Source: Sulfitobacter sp. W027
GTDB taxonomy: Bacteria > Pseudomonadota > Alphaproteobacteria > Rhodobacterales > Rhodobacteraceae
DNA length: 64,000 bases
Assembly: GCF_025143985.1 (NCBI RefSeq)
Contig: NZ_CP083564.1
Coordinates: forward strand, 931,501 to 995,500
Direction: 5' to 3'
This document shows positions 10,506 through 19,309 of this stretch, in pieces. Numbering within the stretch: position 1 is the stretch's first letter; every line of letters begins with the position of its first letter. The position numbers were made by a program, and so were the translations under genes. The notes below the pieces were generated by a model, which ran no database searches, was not told the origin of the DNA, and was given only the letters and a program-made list of their open reading frames with translations.

Positions 10506-11186
10506 TCACGCGCGGGGCGGGGCGATGTCCAGCACCTGCGCAGCCAGTGCGCGAGTCAGCGGACGCTTCTGCGCAAGGCTGGCGGCATCCAGCCGGTTTA
10601 CCAGTGCGATGGCGGCGGCAAAGGATCGGTCCATCCGGGTCATCAGGTAGTTGATCAGCTCCGGTTTCGGCGTCAACTGCCGGTCGGCCAGAAGCTTGAC
10701 CAGCAGGGCGGAAAGGAGCGCATCATCCGGCGCTTCCATTTCGACCATCGTGGCGCCGCGCATACGGCTGACCAGATCGGGCAGTGTCAGCCCCCAATGT
10801 GCCACGGGGCCGGTGCCGGTGAGCAAAAGCGCCTGACCCTCGGCCAGCACGAGGTTGTGCAAGTGAAAAAGCGCCGTTTGCGCCGCCGCGTCTCCGGCGA
10901 TCAGATGCACATCCTCCACGGCCACAGGCCCACGGGCGAGGGCTGGGATACCGGCCTCCATCAGGTCCGCGGCGCTGATGATCCGCGCGCCTGAAAGGTC
11001 CGCCCAAACATGCGTCAGATGCGTCTTGCCCGACCCTTGCGGCCCGGTCAGTGCCAGCTTGCCGCCGGCCCAACCCCGCCAGCCGTCGACCATCGCCATC
11101 GCCATCGCGTTGGAGGGGGCGACAAAGAAAGCATCGCGGCCCAGAGCCGTTCGGCTGGGCAGGTTCAACCCGAGTTGATGGGCCAT
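10506..11186 (-). CDS. hda: Hda-like DnaA-related ATPase
   Basis: A 226-residue protein resembling the AAA+ core of DnaA without its DNA-binding domain. It has Walker A GPQGSGKTH at residues 48-56, a Walker-B-like VAVEDVHLIAG, and sensor regions down to the short C terminus. The start is set at MAHQLGLNLPSR, the usual Hda N terminus. Hda/HdaA promotes hydrolysis of DnaA-bound ATP at the replisome and limits re-initiation; a clamp-binding motif may be the QLGLNLP segment at residues 4-10. It follows the PerM-like gene with one base between stop and start. Confidence 0.88.
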   Translation of the reverse strand: MAHQLGLNLPSRTALGRDAFFVAPSNAMAMAMVDGWRGWAGGKLALTGPQGSGKTHLTHVWADLSGARIISAADLMEAGIPALARGPVAVEDVHLIAGDAAAQTALFHLHNLVLAEGQALLLTGTGPVAHWGLTLPDLVSRMRGATMVEMEAPDDALLSALLVKLLADRQLTPKPELINYLMTRMDRSFAAAIALVNRLDAASLAQKRPLTRALAAQVLDIAPPRA

Positions 11187-11187
11187 G

Positions 11188-12270
11188 TCAGCGGATGTCC
11201 TCGTCGACCGTCGTTTCAGGTTCGCGGCCCATGTAGAGCACGCTTTCACGGTACCGCGCCGTGGCGAAGCGCGCGATGACGCCGATGGCGGCGGCCACAG
11301 GCACGGCGACCAGCAGACCGACGAAGCCAAAGAGCGTGCCAAAGACCGACAGCGCCAGCAGCAGCCAGACCGGGTGGAGCCCGACGGAGTTGCCGACCAG
11401 CTTTGGCGTCAGCAGATTGCCCTCAACGATCTGGCCCAGCACGAAGATGCCGGCGACCAGCCCAATTGAAAGCCAATCACCCCAGAACTGAAACAGGGCC
11501 AGACCAATCGCCAGCGCCCCGCCAATCAGCGCGCCGAGGTAGGGGATGAAGGTGACCAGCCCGGCGATAAAGCCCACGACAAGGCCGAATTGCAGCCCCA
11601 CCAGCATCAGCGCCACGGCGTAGTAGGTGCCCAAGATCAGACAGACTGTGCCCATACCACGCACGAAGGAGGCCAGCGTGGCATCTATGTCGCGGGCGAG
11701 TTGCCGGATCGTCGGCGCGTGGTCACGCGGCAGCAGACGGTCAATGCCAGCGACCATACGGTCCCAGTCGAGCAGCAGATAGACGGCCACCACGGGCACA
11801 ATGACAAAGAGCAGCAGGATGTTGATGAGCGAGGCAAAGGAGGCAATCGCTGTCTGGAACAATTCTCCACCACGTTCTTGGATAGTGGTGCCCAGCGTGG
11901 TCAGCGAGGTGCGCAGCGTCGAATCGTCGTCCAGCAGCGAGGGGAAACGGCTCGTAATGAAATCGGTGAAGTTGCGGGTGACCTTGGGCGCGGTCTCGAT
12001 CAGGTTGACGGTCTGATTGACCAGCGTCGGCACCACCAAAAGTGCCATGAGCACGAAGATCAGGATCGCCGCCACGGTGATCAGCGCCGTGGCCATGACG
12101 CGGCTGAGCCCCAGCCGTTCAAGCCGGTCGGCGACGGGGTCGAGGAAATAGGCAATCGCCCCGCCCAGCAGGAAGGGCAGTAGCACATCGCCCATGAACC
12201 ACAGCGCCACCATGAACACCGCCGCAGCGATGCCCCAGTATTTCAGTTGGTCTCGGATTGGCAGGGCCAT
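11188..12270 (-). CDS. AI-2E/PerM family membrane transporter
   Basis: A 360-residue inner-membrane protein with about eight hydrophobic helices, including the paired N-terminal helices (YWGIAAAVFMVALWFMGDVL and LLGGAIAYFLDPVADRL) and the C-terminal block (FGTLFGFVGLLVAVPVAAA) typical of the AI-2E transporter/PerM superfamily. Members have been linked to autoinducer-2 export, sodium/proton exchange or unknown substrates, so no substrate is assigned. It is the first gene of the minus-strand block continuing into hda, ppk1 and ppx. Confidence 0.9.
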   Translation of the reverse strand: MALPIRDQLKYWGIAAAVFMVALWFMGDVLLPFLLGGAIAYFLDPVADRLERLGLSRVMATALITVAAILIFVLMALLVVPTLVNQTVNLIETAPKVTRNFTDFITSRFPSLLDDDSTLRTSLTTLGTTIQERGGELFQTAIASFASLINILLLFVIVPVVAVYLLLDWDRMVAGIDRLLPRDHAPTIRQLARDIDATLASFVRGMGTVCLILGTYYAVALMLVGLQFGLVVGFIAGLVTFIPYLGALIGGALAIGLALFQFWGDWLSIGLVAGIFVLGQIVEGNLLTPKLVGNSVGLHPVWLLLALSVFGTLFGFVGLLVAVPVAAAIGVIARFATARYRESVLYMGREPETTVDEDIR

Positions 12271-12397
12271 GATGCTCTCCGTAAAGGAATGTTCTCACAT
12301 CGCCCATGTGGCGTTTCGTTTCAAGTCTCGCTTGTGGCCGGGGGCGCTTGACAGTGGCACGAATCAGGCGACCATGGCGCGAAAATGGAGGGAGCAT

Positions 12398-13660
12398 ATG
12401 ATGCGTAGCGAATTTGACGATGAGCTAGAACAACGGTTGGTCCGCTATGCTAGGATCGACAGCCAGAGCGACGCGGACAGCCCGACATCGCCCAGTACCG
12501 AAATTCAGCTCGATATGTCGCGGCTGCTGGTGGAGGAACTGGCCGCCATGGGCGCCGAAGAAGTGACACTCACCGACTATGGCGTGGTTCTGGCGACGGT
12601 GCCCGCCACGGTGAAGGGCGGCCCGGTGATGGGTTGGCTCGCGCATGTGGACACCGCACCGCAGTACAATGCGACGGGCGTGAAGCCGGTGGTGCATCGC
12701 GGGTACAATGGCGGGGATATCACCTTTGCCGATGCGCCGGAGTTGCGGCTGTCGCCCGAGAATTCGCCCTATTTGGCCGAGAAGCAAGGCGAGGATATTA
12801 TCACCGCCAGCGGGCTTACCTTGTTGGGCGGGGATGACAAAGCGGGCGTTGCGATTGCGATGACGGCTGCGCGGCATCTGATCGACAACCCCGACATCCC
12901 GCACGGCAAAATCCGTCTCGCCTTTACCCCCGACGAAGAGATCGGGCGCGGTGTGCATGCGCGGTTGCCCAAGGATCTGGGCTGCGACTTCGCCTATACC
13001 TTTGACGGCGGCAAGCCGGGTGAGATTGAGTATGAGACCTTCAGCGCCGATGGGGCCACGGTGAAGATCACCGGTGTCTCCGCCCATCCCGGTTTCGCTA
13101 AGGACAAGATGGTCAATGCGCTGCATCTGGCCTCCAAAATTGTGATGACCCTGCCGCAAGCCACAATGACGCCCGACACCACTGAAGGGGTCGAAGGGTT
13201 CATCCACGTCTCCGAGATCAACGGCGGCTCTTCGGTGGCTGAGATCAAGCTGATCCTGCGCGATTTCGAGCGTGACGGCCTGCAGGCCAAGGGCGATCTG
13301 CTGCGTCAGGTCTGCGCTGCGGTCGCCGCAGGAGAACCTCGGGCGAAGATCGAAGTCGATATCCAGCCGCAGTACCGCAATATGCGCTATTGGCTGGAGA
13401 AGGACATGACACCCGTCGAACTGGTGCGCGGTGCTGTCGAAGCGGTGGGGCTGGAGCCGCGCTCGGTCCCCATTCGCGGCGGCACCGATGGCTCGCGGTT
13501 AACTGAGATGGGCGTGCCTTGTCCGAATGTCTTTACCGGAATGCAGGAAATCCACGGGCCGCTGGAGTGGATCTCGGTGCAGGACATGGCGCTGGCCACC
13601 AAGGTGGCGGTGGAACTGGCGCAGCGCACCGCAAAAGCCTGTGGCCTTGCTGCGATGTGA
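12398..13660 (+). CDS. pepT: Peptidase T
   Basis: A 420-residue M20B metallopeptidase that removes the N-terminal residue from tripeptides in the cytosol. Dizinc-site motifs are visible: WLAHVDTAPQYN (His/Asp ligand), LLGGDDKAGVAI (bridging Asp), AFTPDEEIGRGV (catalytic Glu pair), FDGGKPGEIEYE, and IRGGTDGSRLTEMG. The start is at MMRSEFDDEL, placed by the strong GGAGGGAG Shine-Dalgarno at 12387-12394; the second Met at 12401 is equally possible. The gene diverges from the PerM-like gene and is followed by proS. Confidence 0.95.
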   Translation: MMRSEFDDELEQRLVRYARIDSQSDADSPTSPSTEIQLDMSRLLVEELAAMGAEEVTLTDYGVVLATVPATVKGGPVMGWLAHVDTAPQYNATGVKPVVHRGYNGGDITFADAPELRLSPENSPYLAEKQGEDIITASGLTLLGGDDKAGVAIAMTAARHLIDNPDIPHGKIRLAFTPDEEIGRGVHARLPKDLGCDFAYTFDGGKPGEIEYETFSADGATVKITGVSAHPGFAKDKMVNALHLASKIVMTLPQATMTPDTTEGVEGFIHVSEINGGSSVAEIKLILRDFERDGLQAKGDLLRQVCAAVAAGEPRAKIEVDIQPQYRNMRYWLEKDMTPVELVRGAVEAVGLEPRSVPIRGGTDGSRLTEMGVPCPNVFTGMQEIHGPLEWISVQDMALATKVAVELAQRTAKACGLAAM

Positions 13661-13717
13661 TTGTCTCGCCCTTTGACATGCACTAGTCAGGGGGCAATTC
13701 GTCAATGAGGAAACACC

Positions 13718-15058
13718 ATGCGTCTGTCCCAATATTTTCTGCCCGTGCTGAAGGAAAACCCTGCCGAGGCGCAGATCGTCAGCCACCGGTTGATGCTGCG
13801 GGCGGGGATGATCAAGCAATCCAGCGCGGGGATCTATTCTTGGTTGCCGCTGGGCTACAAGGTGCTGCGCAAGGTCGAAGAGATCGTGCACCAAGAGCAA
13901 CAGCGCGTGGGCCATATCCCGATGCTGATGCCGACGCTGCAATCGGCGGACCTGTGGAAGGAATCGGGCCGCTATGACGCTTACGGCCCCGAGATGCTAC
14001 GCATCCGCGACCGTCAGGACCGCGACATGCTGTACGGTCCCACCAACGAAGAGATGATCACCGACATCTTCCGCAGCCATGTCGGCTCTTACAAAGACCT
14101 GCCGCTGACGCTTTACCACATCCAGTGGAAATTCCGCGACGAGATCCGCCCGCGGTTCGGCGTGATGCGGGGCCGCGAGTTCCTGATGAAGGACGGATAC
14201 AACTTCGACCTCACGAAAGAGGACGCGCTGCACGCTTATAACCGCCATCTGGTCAGCTATCTGCGCACCTATGAGCGGATGGGACTTCAGGCGATCCCGA
14301 TGCGGGCGGATTCCGGTCCCATTGGCGGCGACGACACGCATGAATTCCTCGTATTGGCCGACACCGGTGAATCAGAGGTCTTCTATGACAGCGAGATCAC
14401 CGATCTGACCTTTGGCGACCGCGAGATTGATCCCAGCGATCATGACGCCTGCCGTGCTGTGCTGGATGAGTTCACCTCGCGCTATGCCCGCACGGATGAG
14501 ACCCACGACCCGGAGCTTTTCGCAAAAGTGCCCGAAGAGCGCCAGCGCACCGCGCGCGGCATCGAAGTGGGGCAGATTTTTTACTTCGGCACCAAATATT
14601 CCGATGCAATGAACGCCAAGGTCCAAGGACCGGACGGCAAGCAGGTGCCGGTGCATATGGGCAGCCACGGCATTGGCGTCAGCCGTCTGCTGGGCGCGAT
14701 CATTGAGGCCAGCCATGACGACAAGGGTATCATCTGGCCTGAGGGCGTGACCCCGTTCCATGCGGGTATCGTCAACCTCAAGCAAGGCGACGACGAAGCC
14801 GATTCGGCCTGTGACGCGCTTTATAAGAGCCTCAAGGCGCTGGGTCTTGATCCGCTTTATGACGACCGCAAGGGCGGGGCGGGCATGAAGTTTGCGACGA
14901 TGGACCTGATCGGTTTGCCATGGCGTATCACCGTTGGGCCGCGCGGGCTGAAAAACGGTGTGGTTGAGCTGACCAGCCGCCGCACGGGCGAGAGCGAAGA
15001 ACTGCCGCCCGAACAGGCGGTCGAGAAGCTGGCGAAAATCTACGCTGGCATCGCCTGA
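13718..15058 (+). CDS. proS: Prolyl-tRNA synthetase (short alphaproteobacterial type)
   Basis: A 446-residue class II prolyl-tRNA synthetase charging tRNA-Pro. Motif 1 ([19 protein letters not shown]), motif 2 ([20 protein letters not shown]) and motif 3 ([17 protein letters not shown]) are intact, followed by the anticodon-binding domain. The bacterial-type editing insertion between motifs 2 and 3 is absent, which explains the short length compared with about 570 residues in E. coli. This short form is normal in alphaproteobacteria. A DUF2937 gene follows after 8 bases. Confidence 0.97.
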   Translation: MRLSQYFLPVLKENPAEAQIVSHRLMLRAGMIKQSSAGIYSWLPLGYKVLRKVEEIVHQEQQRVGHIPMLMPTLQSADLWKESGRYDAYGPEMLRIRDRQDRDMLYGPTNEEMITDIFRSHVGSYKDLPLTLYHIQWKFRDEIRPRFGVMRGREFLMKDGYNFDLTKEDALHAYNRHLVSYLRTYERMGLQAIPMRADSGPIGGDDTHEFLVLADTGESEVFYDSEITDLTFGDREIDPSDHDACRAVLDEFTSRYARTDETHDPELFAKVPEERQRTARGIEVGQIFYFGTKYSDAMNAKVQGPDGKQVPVHMGSHGIGVSRLLGAIIEASHDDKGIIWPEGVTPFHAGIVNLKQGDDEADSACDALYKSLKALGLDPLYDDRKGGAGMKFATMDLIGLPWRITVGPRGLKNGVVELTSRRTGESEELPPEQAVEKLAKIYAGIA

Positions 15059-15066
15059 GGGCTGCG

Positions 15067-15573
15067 ATGATCCTGCGGGTGCTGACATTGGCCGGTGGGA
15101 TCATAGGGGCAGGAGTTGCGGCGCAAGGCCCGGGTTTTTCCCGGGCCTATGTGTTTGAGCTAGAGGCCGCAGAACGAACGCTCTCCGGTGTTGTGGCACA
15201 TTTTGATGCTGCCGCAAGCGCCGCCGGGCTTGACCGAGAGGCCGCGCTGGCGCGGCTGCGTGGGTCGGCCTTGTTGGAACGCCGCCGTATCGATCTGACC
15301 CGCAACCTCGAACGCCATACGACGCTTGAGGCGCAGGTGCCCCGACTGCAAACGGCGGGTCCGTTCCTGCGAAGTTATTACCTACTGCGCGCGCCGGACA
15401 CAGAAGCCTTGCACGCAACCGCGCAGATGTTTTTGCCGACCGCGCCGCGCAGCCGTGCCGAAGTGATCTTTGCCGCCATAGGCTTCGTCGCCGGAACAGC
15501 CTTCGCGCGGCTGCTCCTCTGGCTCCCCACATGGCCCGGGCGCTACTGCCGCCGCCGGGCATTGCGTTCTTGA
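15067..15573 (+). CDS. DUF2937 family membrane protein
   Basis: A 168-residue protein with an N-terminal hydrophobic segment (MILRVLTLAGGIIGAGVAAQ), a central soluble helical region (AYVFELEAAERTLSGVVAHF onward) and a C-terminal transmembrane helix (EVIFAAIGFVAGTAFARLLL). This hairpin-like layout is characteristic of DUF2937. It lies just behind proS and is probably co-transcribed with it, and it precedes the lipoprotein-export genes. The function is unknown; an inner-membrane location with a large periplasmic loop is inferred from the layout. Confidence 0.82.
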   Translation: MILRVLTLAGGIIGAGVAAQGPGFSRAYVFELEAAERTLSGVVAHFDAAASAAGLDREAALARLRGSALLERRRIDLTRNLERHTTLEAQVPRLQTAGPFLRSYYLLRAPDTEALHATAQMFLPTAPRSRAEVIFAAIGFVAGTAFARLLLWLPTWPGRYCRRRALRS

Positions 15574-15578
15574 CCCTT

Positions 15579-15595
15579 CTGAGGCAAAGCCTCAG
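15579..15595 (+). terminator. Perfect hairpin after the DUF2937 gene
   Basis: CTGAGGC-AAA-GCCTCAG forms a perfect 7-bp stem with a 3-base loop just after the stop codon at 15573. There is no T-run behind it, so it would be a weak or Rho-assisted terminator, or an mRNA 3'-end stabiliser, separating the proS group from the lol genes. Confidence 0.4.
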
Positions 15596-15627
15596 GTTGC
15601 GCGCACCTCAGACCGGAGCCCTCCCCG

Positions 15628-16923
15628 ATGGCCAGTAAGCCCACCCGAACCGCCCCATTCGCGGCCTTTGAATGGATGATCGCTTGGCGCTACCTGCGCG
15701 CCCGCCGCGCCGAAGGCGGGGTGAGCGTGATGACATGGATCAGCCTTATCGGCATCACGCTTGCGGTCTTTGCGCTGATCGCGACCCTGTCGGTTCGTTC
15801 AGGGTTTCGCGCCGAATTCGTCGACACGATCCTTGGCGCCAATGCCCATGTCACGGTCTACACGATGGGCGAGGTTCAAGAGACCGGCCAGATCGACCGC
15901 ACCATCGCCAACTATACCGATATGGCTGCCGAGGTCGCAAAAGTGCCCGGCGTGACCCGCGTGGCCCCTCTGGTGCGCCAGCAGGTCATGGCGAACCGGC
16001 GGCAATCCAACGCAGGCGTTGAGGTCTTTGGCATCGCGTCGGATGATCTGATGACCATCCCCGGCATCCAGCCCTCAGAGCGTTCTTTCGGTGACATCGG
16101 CCGGTTTGAAGAGGGCATCGCCATCGGCAGCGGCGTGGCGCAGAGCTTGGGCGTGCAGGTCGGCGATACGATCAAGCTGATCTCGCCTAATGGGGTGAAA
16201 ACCGCCTTTGGCACCAGCCCGCGGGTGAACGGTTATGAGGTGGTCTATATCTTCTCGGCGGGGCGCTATGACATCGACCGTACCCGCGTCTACCTGCCGA
16301 TTGCCGAGGCGCAGAGCTTTTTCAACCGCGAAGGTGTCGCGGATGAGTTGGAAGTCATGGTCGAAGACCCCGAGAGCGTCGACGCCATGGCACCGGCTTT
16401 GATGCAGGCGGCGGGGGATAATGCGCAGGTCTGGACGTGGCGCGATGCGTCCGGCTCGTTCCTGTCGGCGCTGGATATTGAGGACCGTGTAATGTTCGTG
16501 ATCCTCTCGGTGCTGGTGTTGATTGCCGCAATGAACATCGTCTCGGGGCTGATCATGCTGGTCAAGAACAAGGGCCGTGACATTGGCATTCTGCGCACCA
16601 TGGGGCTCAGCGAGGGCTCGGTCCTGCGGGTGTTCTTTATCTGCGGCGCGTTCACGGGGATCATCGGCACCGCCGCAGGCGTGGTACTGGGCGTGCTGTT
16701 CGCGATTTATGTCGACCAGATCTTCGCCTTCGTGAACTACCTCAGCGGCGGCAACGCTTGGGACGCCTCAATCCGGGGCATCTACTTCCTGCCCGCGAAA
16801 CTGCAACTGGGCGATGTGCTCTCGGCCGTGGCGCTTTCACTGGGCCTGAGCTTCATCGTGACGATCTTTCCCGCCCGCCGTGCCGCGCGGATGAACCCTG
16901 TGGAGGCCCTGCGCTATGAATGA
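15628..16923 (+). CDS. lolC: Lipoprotein-releasing ABC transporter permease (LolC/LolE)
   Basis: A 431-residue permease with the LolC/E layout: one N-terminal transmembrane helix ([20 protein letters not shown]), a large periplasmic MacB-like domain (residues about 50-270), and three C-terminal helices ending in the FtsX-type ...[18 protein letters not shown]. The LolCDE complex extracts outer-membrane lipoproteins from the inner membrane and hands them to LolA. Only one permease gene is present, as in many alphaproteobacteria, so it may act as a homodimer (LolF type). It overlaps lolD by 8 bases. Confidence 0.93.
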   Translation: MASKPTRTAPFAAFEWMIAWRYLRARRAEGGVSVMTWISLIGITLAVFALIATLSVRSGFRAEFVDTILGANAHVTVYTMGEVQETGQIDRTIANYTDMAAEVAKVPGVTRVAPLVRQQVMANRRQSNAGVEVFGIASDDLMTIPGIQPSERSFGDIGRFEEGIAIGSGVAQSLGVQVGDTIKLISPNGVKTAFGTSPRVNGYEVVYIFSAGRYDIDRTRVYLPIAEAQSFFNREGVADELEVMVEDPESVDAMAPALMQAAGDNAQVWTWRDASGSFLSALDIEDRVMFVILSVLVLIAAMNIVSGLIMLVKNKGRDIGILRTMGLSEGSVLRVFFICGAFTGIIGTAAGVVLGVLFAIYVDQIFAFVNYLSGGNAWDASIRGIYFLPAKLQLGDVLSAVALSLGLSFIVTIFPARRAARMNPVEALRYE

Positions 16924-17599
16924 TCCCGTCCTGCGCCTGTGCGGCATTTCCAAGGCCTACAACCCCGGTAAGCCCAACGAGGTGCATGTCCTGCGCAGCA
17001 TTGATCTGGAGGTCGCTTCCGGTGAGGTCGTGGCGCTGGTCGCGCCCTCCGGGGCCGGCAAGTCGACCCTGCTGCATATCGCGGGGCTGTTGGATACGGC
17101 AGATAGGGGCACGGTGGAGATCGCGGGCGATGATCTGACCGGCCAGAGCGACCGCAAGCGCACCGGGGTGCGCCGGGCGGATGTCGGCTTCATCTATCAG
17201 TTCCACCACCTGCTGCCGGAGTTCACGGCGCTGGAAAACATCGTGCTGCCGCAGCTTGCCAATGGCGTGGCGCGCAAGGCGGCAGAGGCGCGGGCGCGTG
17301 ATCTTCTGGCGCAGGTGGGCATCGCCGAACGCGCCGACCACCGCCCCGCCGCCATGTCGGGCGGTGAGCAGCAACGGGTGGCCTTCTGCCGGGCGCTAGC
17401 CAATGAGCCGCGCCTGCTGTTGGCGGATGAGCCGACGGGGAACCTTGATCCCTCGACCTCGGATCAGGTGTTTGCCGCGCTGATGGCGCTGGTGCGCGGC
17501 ACGGGGCTTTCGGCGGTGATCGCCACGCATAACCTCGAACTGGCCGCGCGAATGGACCGACAGATCCGGCTTGAGGCCGGGCAATTGGTGCCGGTCTAA
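16916..17599 (+). CDS. lolD: Lipoprotein-releasing ABC transporter ATP-binding protein LolD
   Basis: A 227-residue ABC ATPase that powers lipoprotein release. The Walker A is APSGAGKST (residues 43-51), with Ala where the first Gly usually sits; the functional GxGKST end is intact. The signature MSGGEQQR, Walker [13 protein letters not shown] and H-loop IATHN are all present. It overlaps the permease gene by 8 bases, indicating coupled translation and one complex. The direct pairing supports LolD over the related MacB or FtsE ATPases. Confidence 0.93.
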   Translation: MNDPVLRLCGISKAYNPGKPNEVHVLRSIDLEVASGEVVALVAPSGAGKSTLLHIAGLLDTADRGTVEIAGDDLTGQSDRKRTGVRRADVGFIYQFHHLLPEFTALENIVLPQLANGVARKAAEARARDLLAQVGIAERADHRPAAMSGGEQQRVAFCRALANEPRLLLADEPTGNLDPSTSDQVFAALMALVRGTGLSAVIATHNLELAARMDRQIRLEAGQLVPV

Positions 17600-17600
17600 A

Positions 17601-18278
17601 TCAGCCGCAGATATTGCCCAACTCAACCCCGTCCCAAGGCAGGCTCACGTCATAGGGGCGGCTTTGGGGCAGAGGGGCCACGGGCATGACCTCGGTCAGC
17701 ATCGCATGCAGACGCTGGGTGCGCGGCGCCTGCGGATCAAGCGCGCGGCAGCAGACGAATTCCTCGACGATCGAGCCTTGCTGTTCGTAGCCGAAATCAA
17801 GGAAGCGCGGCTGGGTGTCGACCTCGAAGAGGTAGGGGTCCGGGCTGGTGAACTGCTCCGAGGCCGCGCGCAGCGGCGAATAGCCGGTGAGGCGGCGGTT
17901 CTGCCATTGCCAGACATGGGTGATCTCATGCGCCAGCAGCATCGCGGCGATCAGCCCGATGCGGTCAGGGTGATCGGGCAGGTAGTCTTCGAGATACCAA
18001 TCCTTGTCGAAAAGCACGTGATTAAAGAGCGCTACGGCGGCGGGTTTCGAGGTCACGGTTTCGCCCACCTGTGGCGGCAGGATCAACTCGCGGCAAGTGG
18101 TGCGCGGGCGCGGCTTGCGGGTGAAGGTGACGGCGCGGGTGGGGGCGCCGTCATGCAGGCGGACGCGGTCGTAGTTAACGGAAGAGCCGTGGATGGTGGA
18201 GAGGTAGGCGCGTTCGTTCTCCGTCAGCGGTCGGCCGCAGGCGGTGAGGAGGAGGAGAAGGAGGAGGGCGCGGATCAT
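17601..18278 (-). CDS. Lipoprotein with zinc-peptidase-like HEITH motif
   Basis: A 225-residue predicted lipoprotein: MIRALLLLLLLTACGRPL carries a lipobox (LTAC, Cys14). The centre contains AMLLAHEITHVWQWQNRR, an HExxH-like zinc-binding motif, with a possible third ligand in FVCCRALDP or the nearby SIVEEF glutamates. This resembles DUF4157/eCIS-core-type and other minimal metallopeptidase-like proteins. Catalytic activity is not established. It converges with lolD with one base between stop codons, and diverges from the AT-rich BRCT gene. Confidence 0.75.
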   Translation of the reverse strand: MIRALLLLLLLTACGRPLTENERAYLSTIHGSSVNYDRVRLHDGAPTRAVTFTRKPRPRTTCRELILPPQVGETVTSKPAAVALFNHVLFDKDWYLEDYLPDHPDRIGLIAAMLLAHEITHVWQWQNRRLTGYSPLRAASEQFTSPDPYLFEVDTQPRFLDFGYEQQGSIVEEFVCCRALDPQAPRTQRLHAMLTEVMPVAPLPQSRPYDVSLPWDGVELGNICG

Positions 18279-18418
18279 GGGGGGAGTTAGGCGCGGTGTG
18301 GGCGGCGGATCAAGGGGAAAGATTGGGGCTTTGCGATAATAGGGTGGTTCATGCGGAGCTTGATTTTAATGGCTATTATGCAAGTATAGAGGGAATTTTA
18401 GTTTATAGAGTATTTATT

Positions 18419-19300
18419 ATGTCCGAATTAGAGCACGGTGGAAAAGCCCTCGCGAGTATCCACAGGAAAGCGAACGATAAAAAGTTTTTCTGTTACTTCA
18501 CTGGATTTTTGGAAGGGATCGCTGCCAGCGGGGACCTAGAGCCCGGAGAGATTTCGCCTTTGGTTGACCAATGCCTAGAATTTGCAGCGAACGTATCTGA
18601 TACGGATGCGATCGATATTGTACAAGATTTCGAAATCGATCTGCTTGAGCACGAGTCTATTGTAAATGCTATCGAATACAGATCTCAAGAAATAGACAAT
18701 GCATGCGATAAGAGTTCTTTAAACAGGTTCATGGGATATTGCGCGGGTATTGCATGCGATGACCTAATCAAGTTTCGGGAGGCGCAGGGAATTGTAGAGT
18801 ATGCCGAACAAAATCCTGCAGTGCTCGCCGATCCTCTTGCCAAAAGTATCGTGTATATCTGCAGAGATGCCCTAATTGATGGAGTTATCGATCAAGGAGA
18901 GTCGACTGATATTTGCGAGGCGATAACCCGTTTGGTGGGGGATTCTTATGCGGATACGGGTCTTTCATCACTCGGAGGTGTGCCTGCATTCCCTGAGGGG
19001 GCGCTGCCACACGATCTGTCAGCTTTGGATGGCATGACAGTGGTTTTTACGGGAAATTTCGAAGCAAAACCGCGACGCATACTCGAAGATCAACTGGCAG
19101 AGTTCAACGCTTCTATTGCGCGGACTATTACAAAGAAAACTGATTTTATCATTGTAGGTTCAGAGGCGGCACGAGATTGGGTATTTACTCACAAAGGCAA
19201 TAAGTTGAGCAAAGCCTTAGAGATGTACCATAAAGCACAGAGGCCGATCTTTATCTCTGAGGCTCAGCTGAAAAAAACACTGCTTAGGGAGCGGGAATAG
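18419..19300 (+). CDS. BRCT-domain protein with helical repeats, AT-rich
   Basis: A 293-residue protein with a C-terminal BRCT domain (residues about 203-285: LDGMTVVFTGNFEAKPRR, then TKKTDFIIVGSEAARDW), like the BRCT of NAD-dependent DNA ligase. The N-terminal 180 residues hold apparent repeats of the form F-x-G-x-x-x-G-I-x-x-D/S-G-x-I-x-x-x-E (near residues 26-45, 104-121 and 147-162). The start MSELEHGGKALASIH is preferred over one at 18296 because it carries a fitting AGAG Shine-Dalgarno. Base composition is strikingly AT-rich relative to its neighbours (20 G+C of 60 in 18661-18720, against 36 of 60 in 17941-18000), suggesting recent transfer. A DNA-related role is only an inference from BRCT. 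Confidence 0.82.
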   Translation: MSELEHGGKALASIHRKANDKKFFCYFTGFLEGIAASGDLEPGEISPLVDQCLEFAANVSDTDAIDIVQDFEIDLLEHESIVNAIEYRSQEIDNACDKSSLNRFMGYCAGIACDDLIKFREAQGIVEYAEQNPAVLADPLAKSIVYICRDALIDGVIDQGESTDICEAITRLVGDSYADTGLSSLGGVPAFPEGALPHDLSALDGMTVVFTGNFEAKPRRILEDQLAEFNASIARTITKKTDFIIVGSEAARDWVFTHKGNKLSKALEMYHKAQRPIFISEAQLKKTLLRERE

Positions 19301-19309
19301 CCCCGCCCC

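Noticed and set aside
17042..17068. LolD Walker A begins Ala instead of Gly
   Set aside because: The essential GAGKST part is intact, and an Ala at the first position occurs in functional LolD proteins, so this is not treated as a defect.
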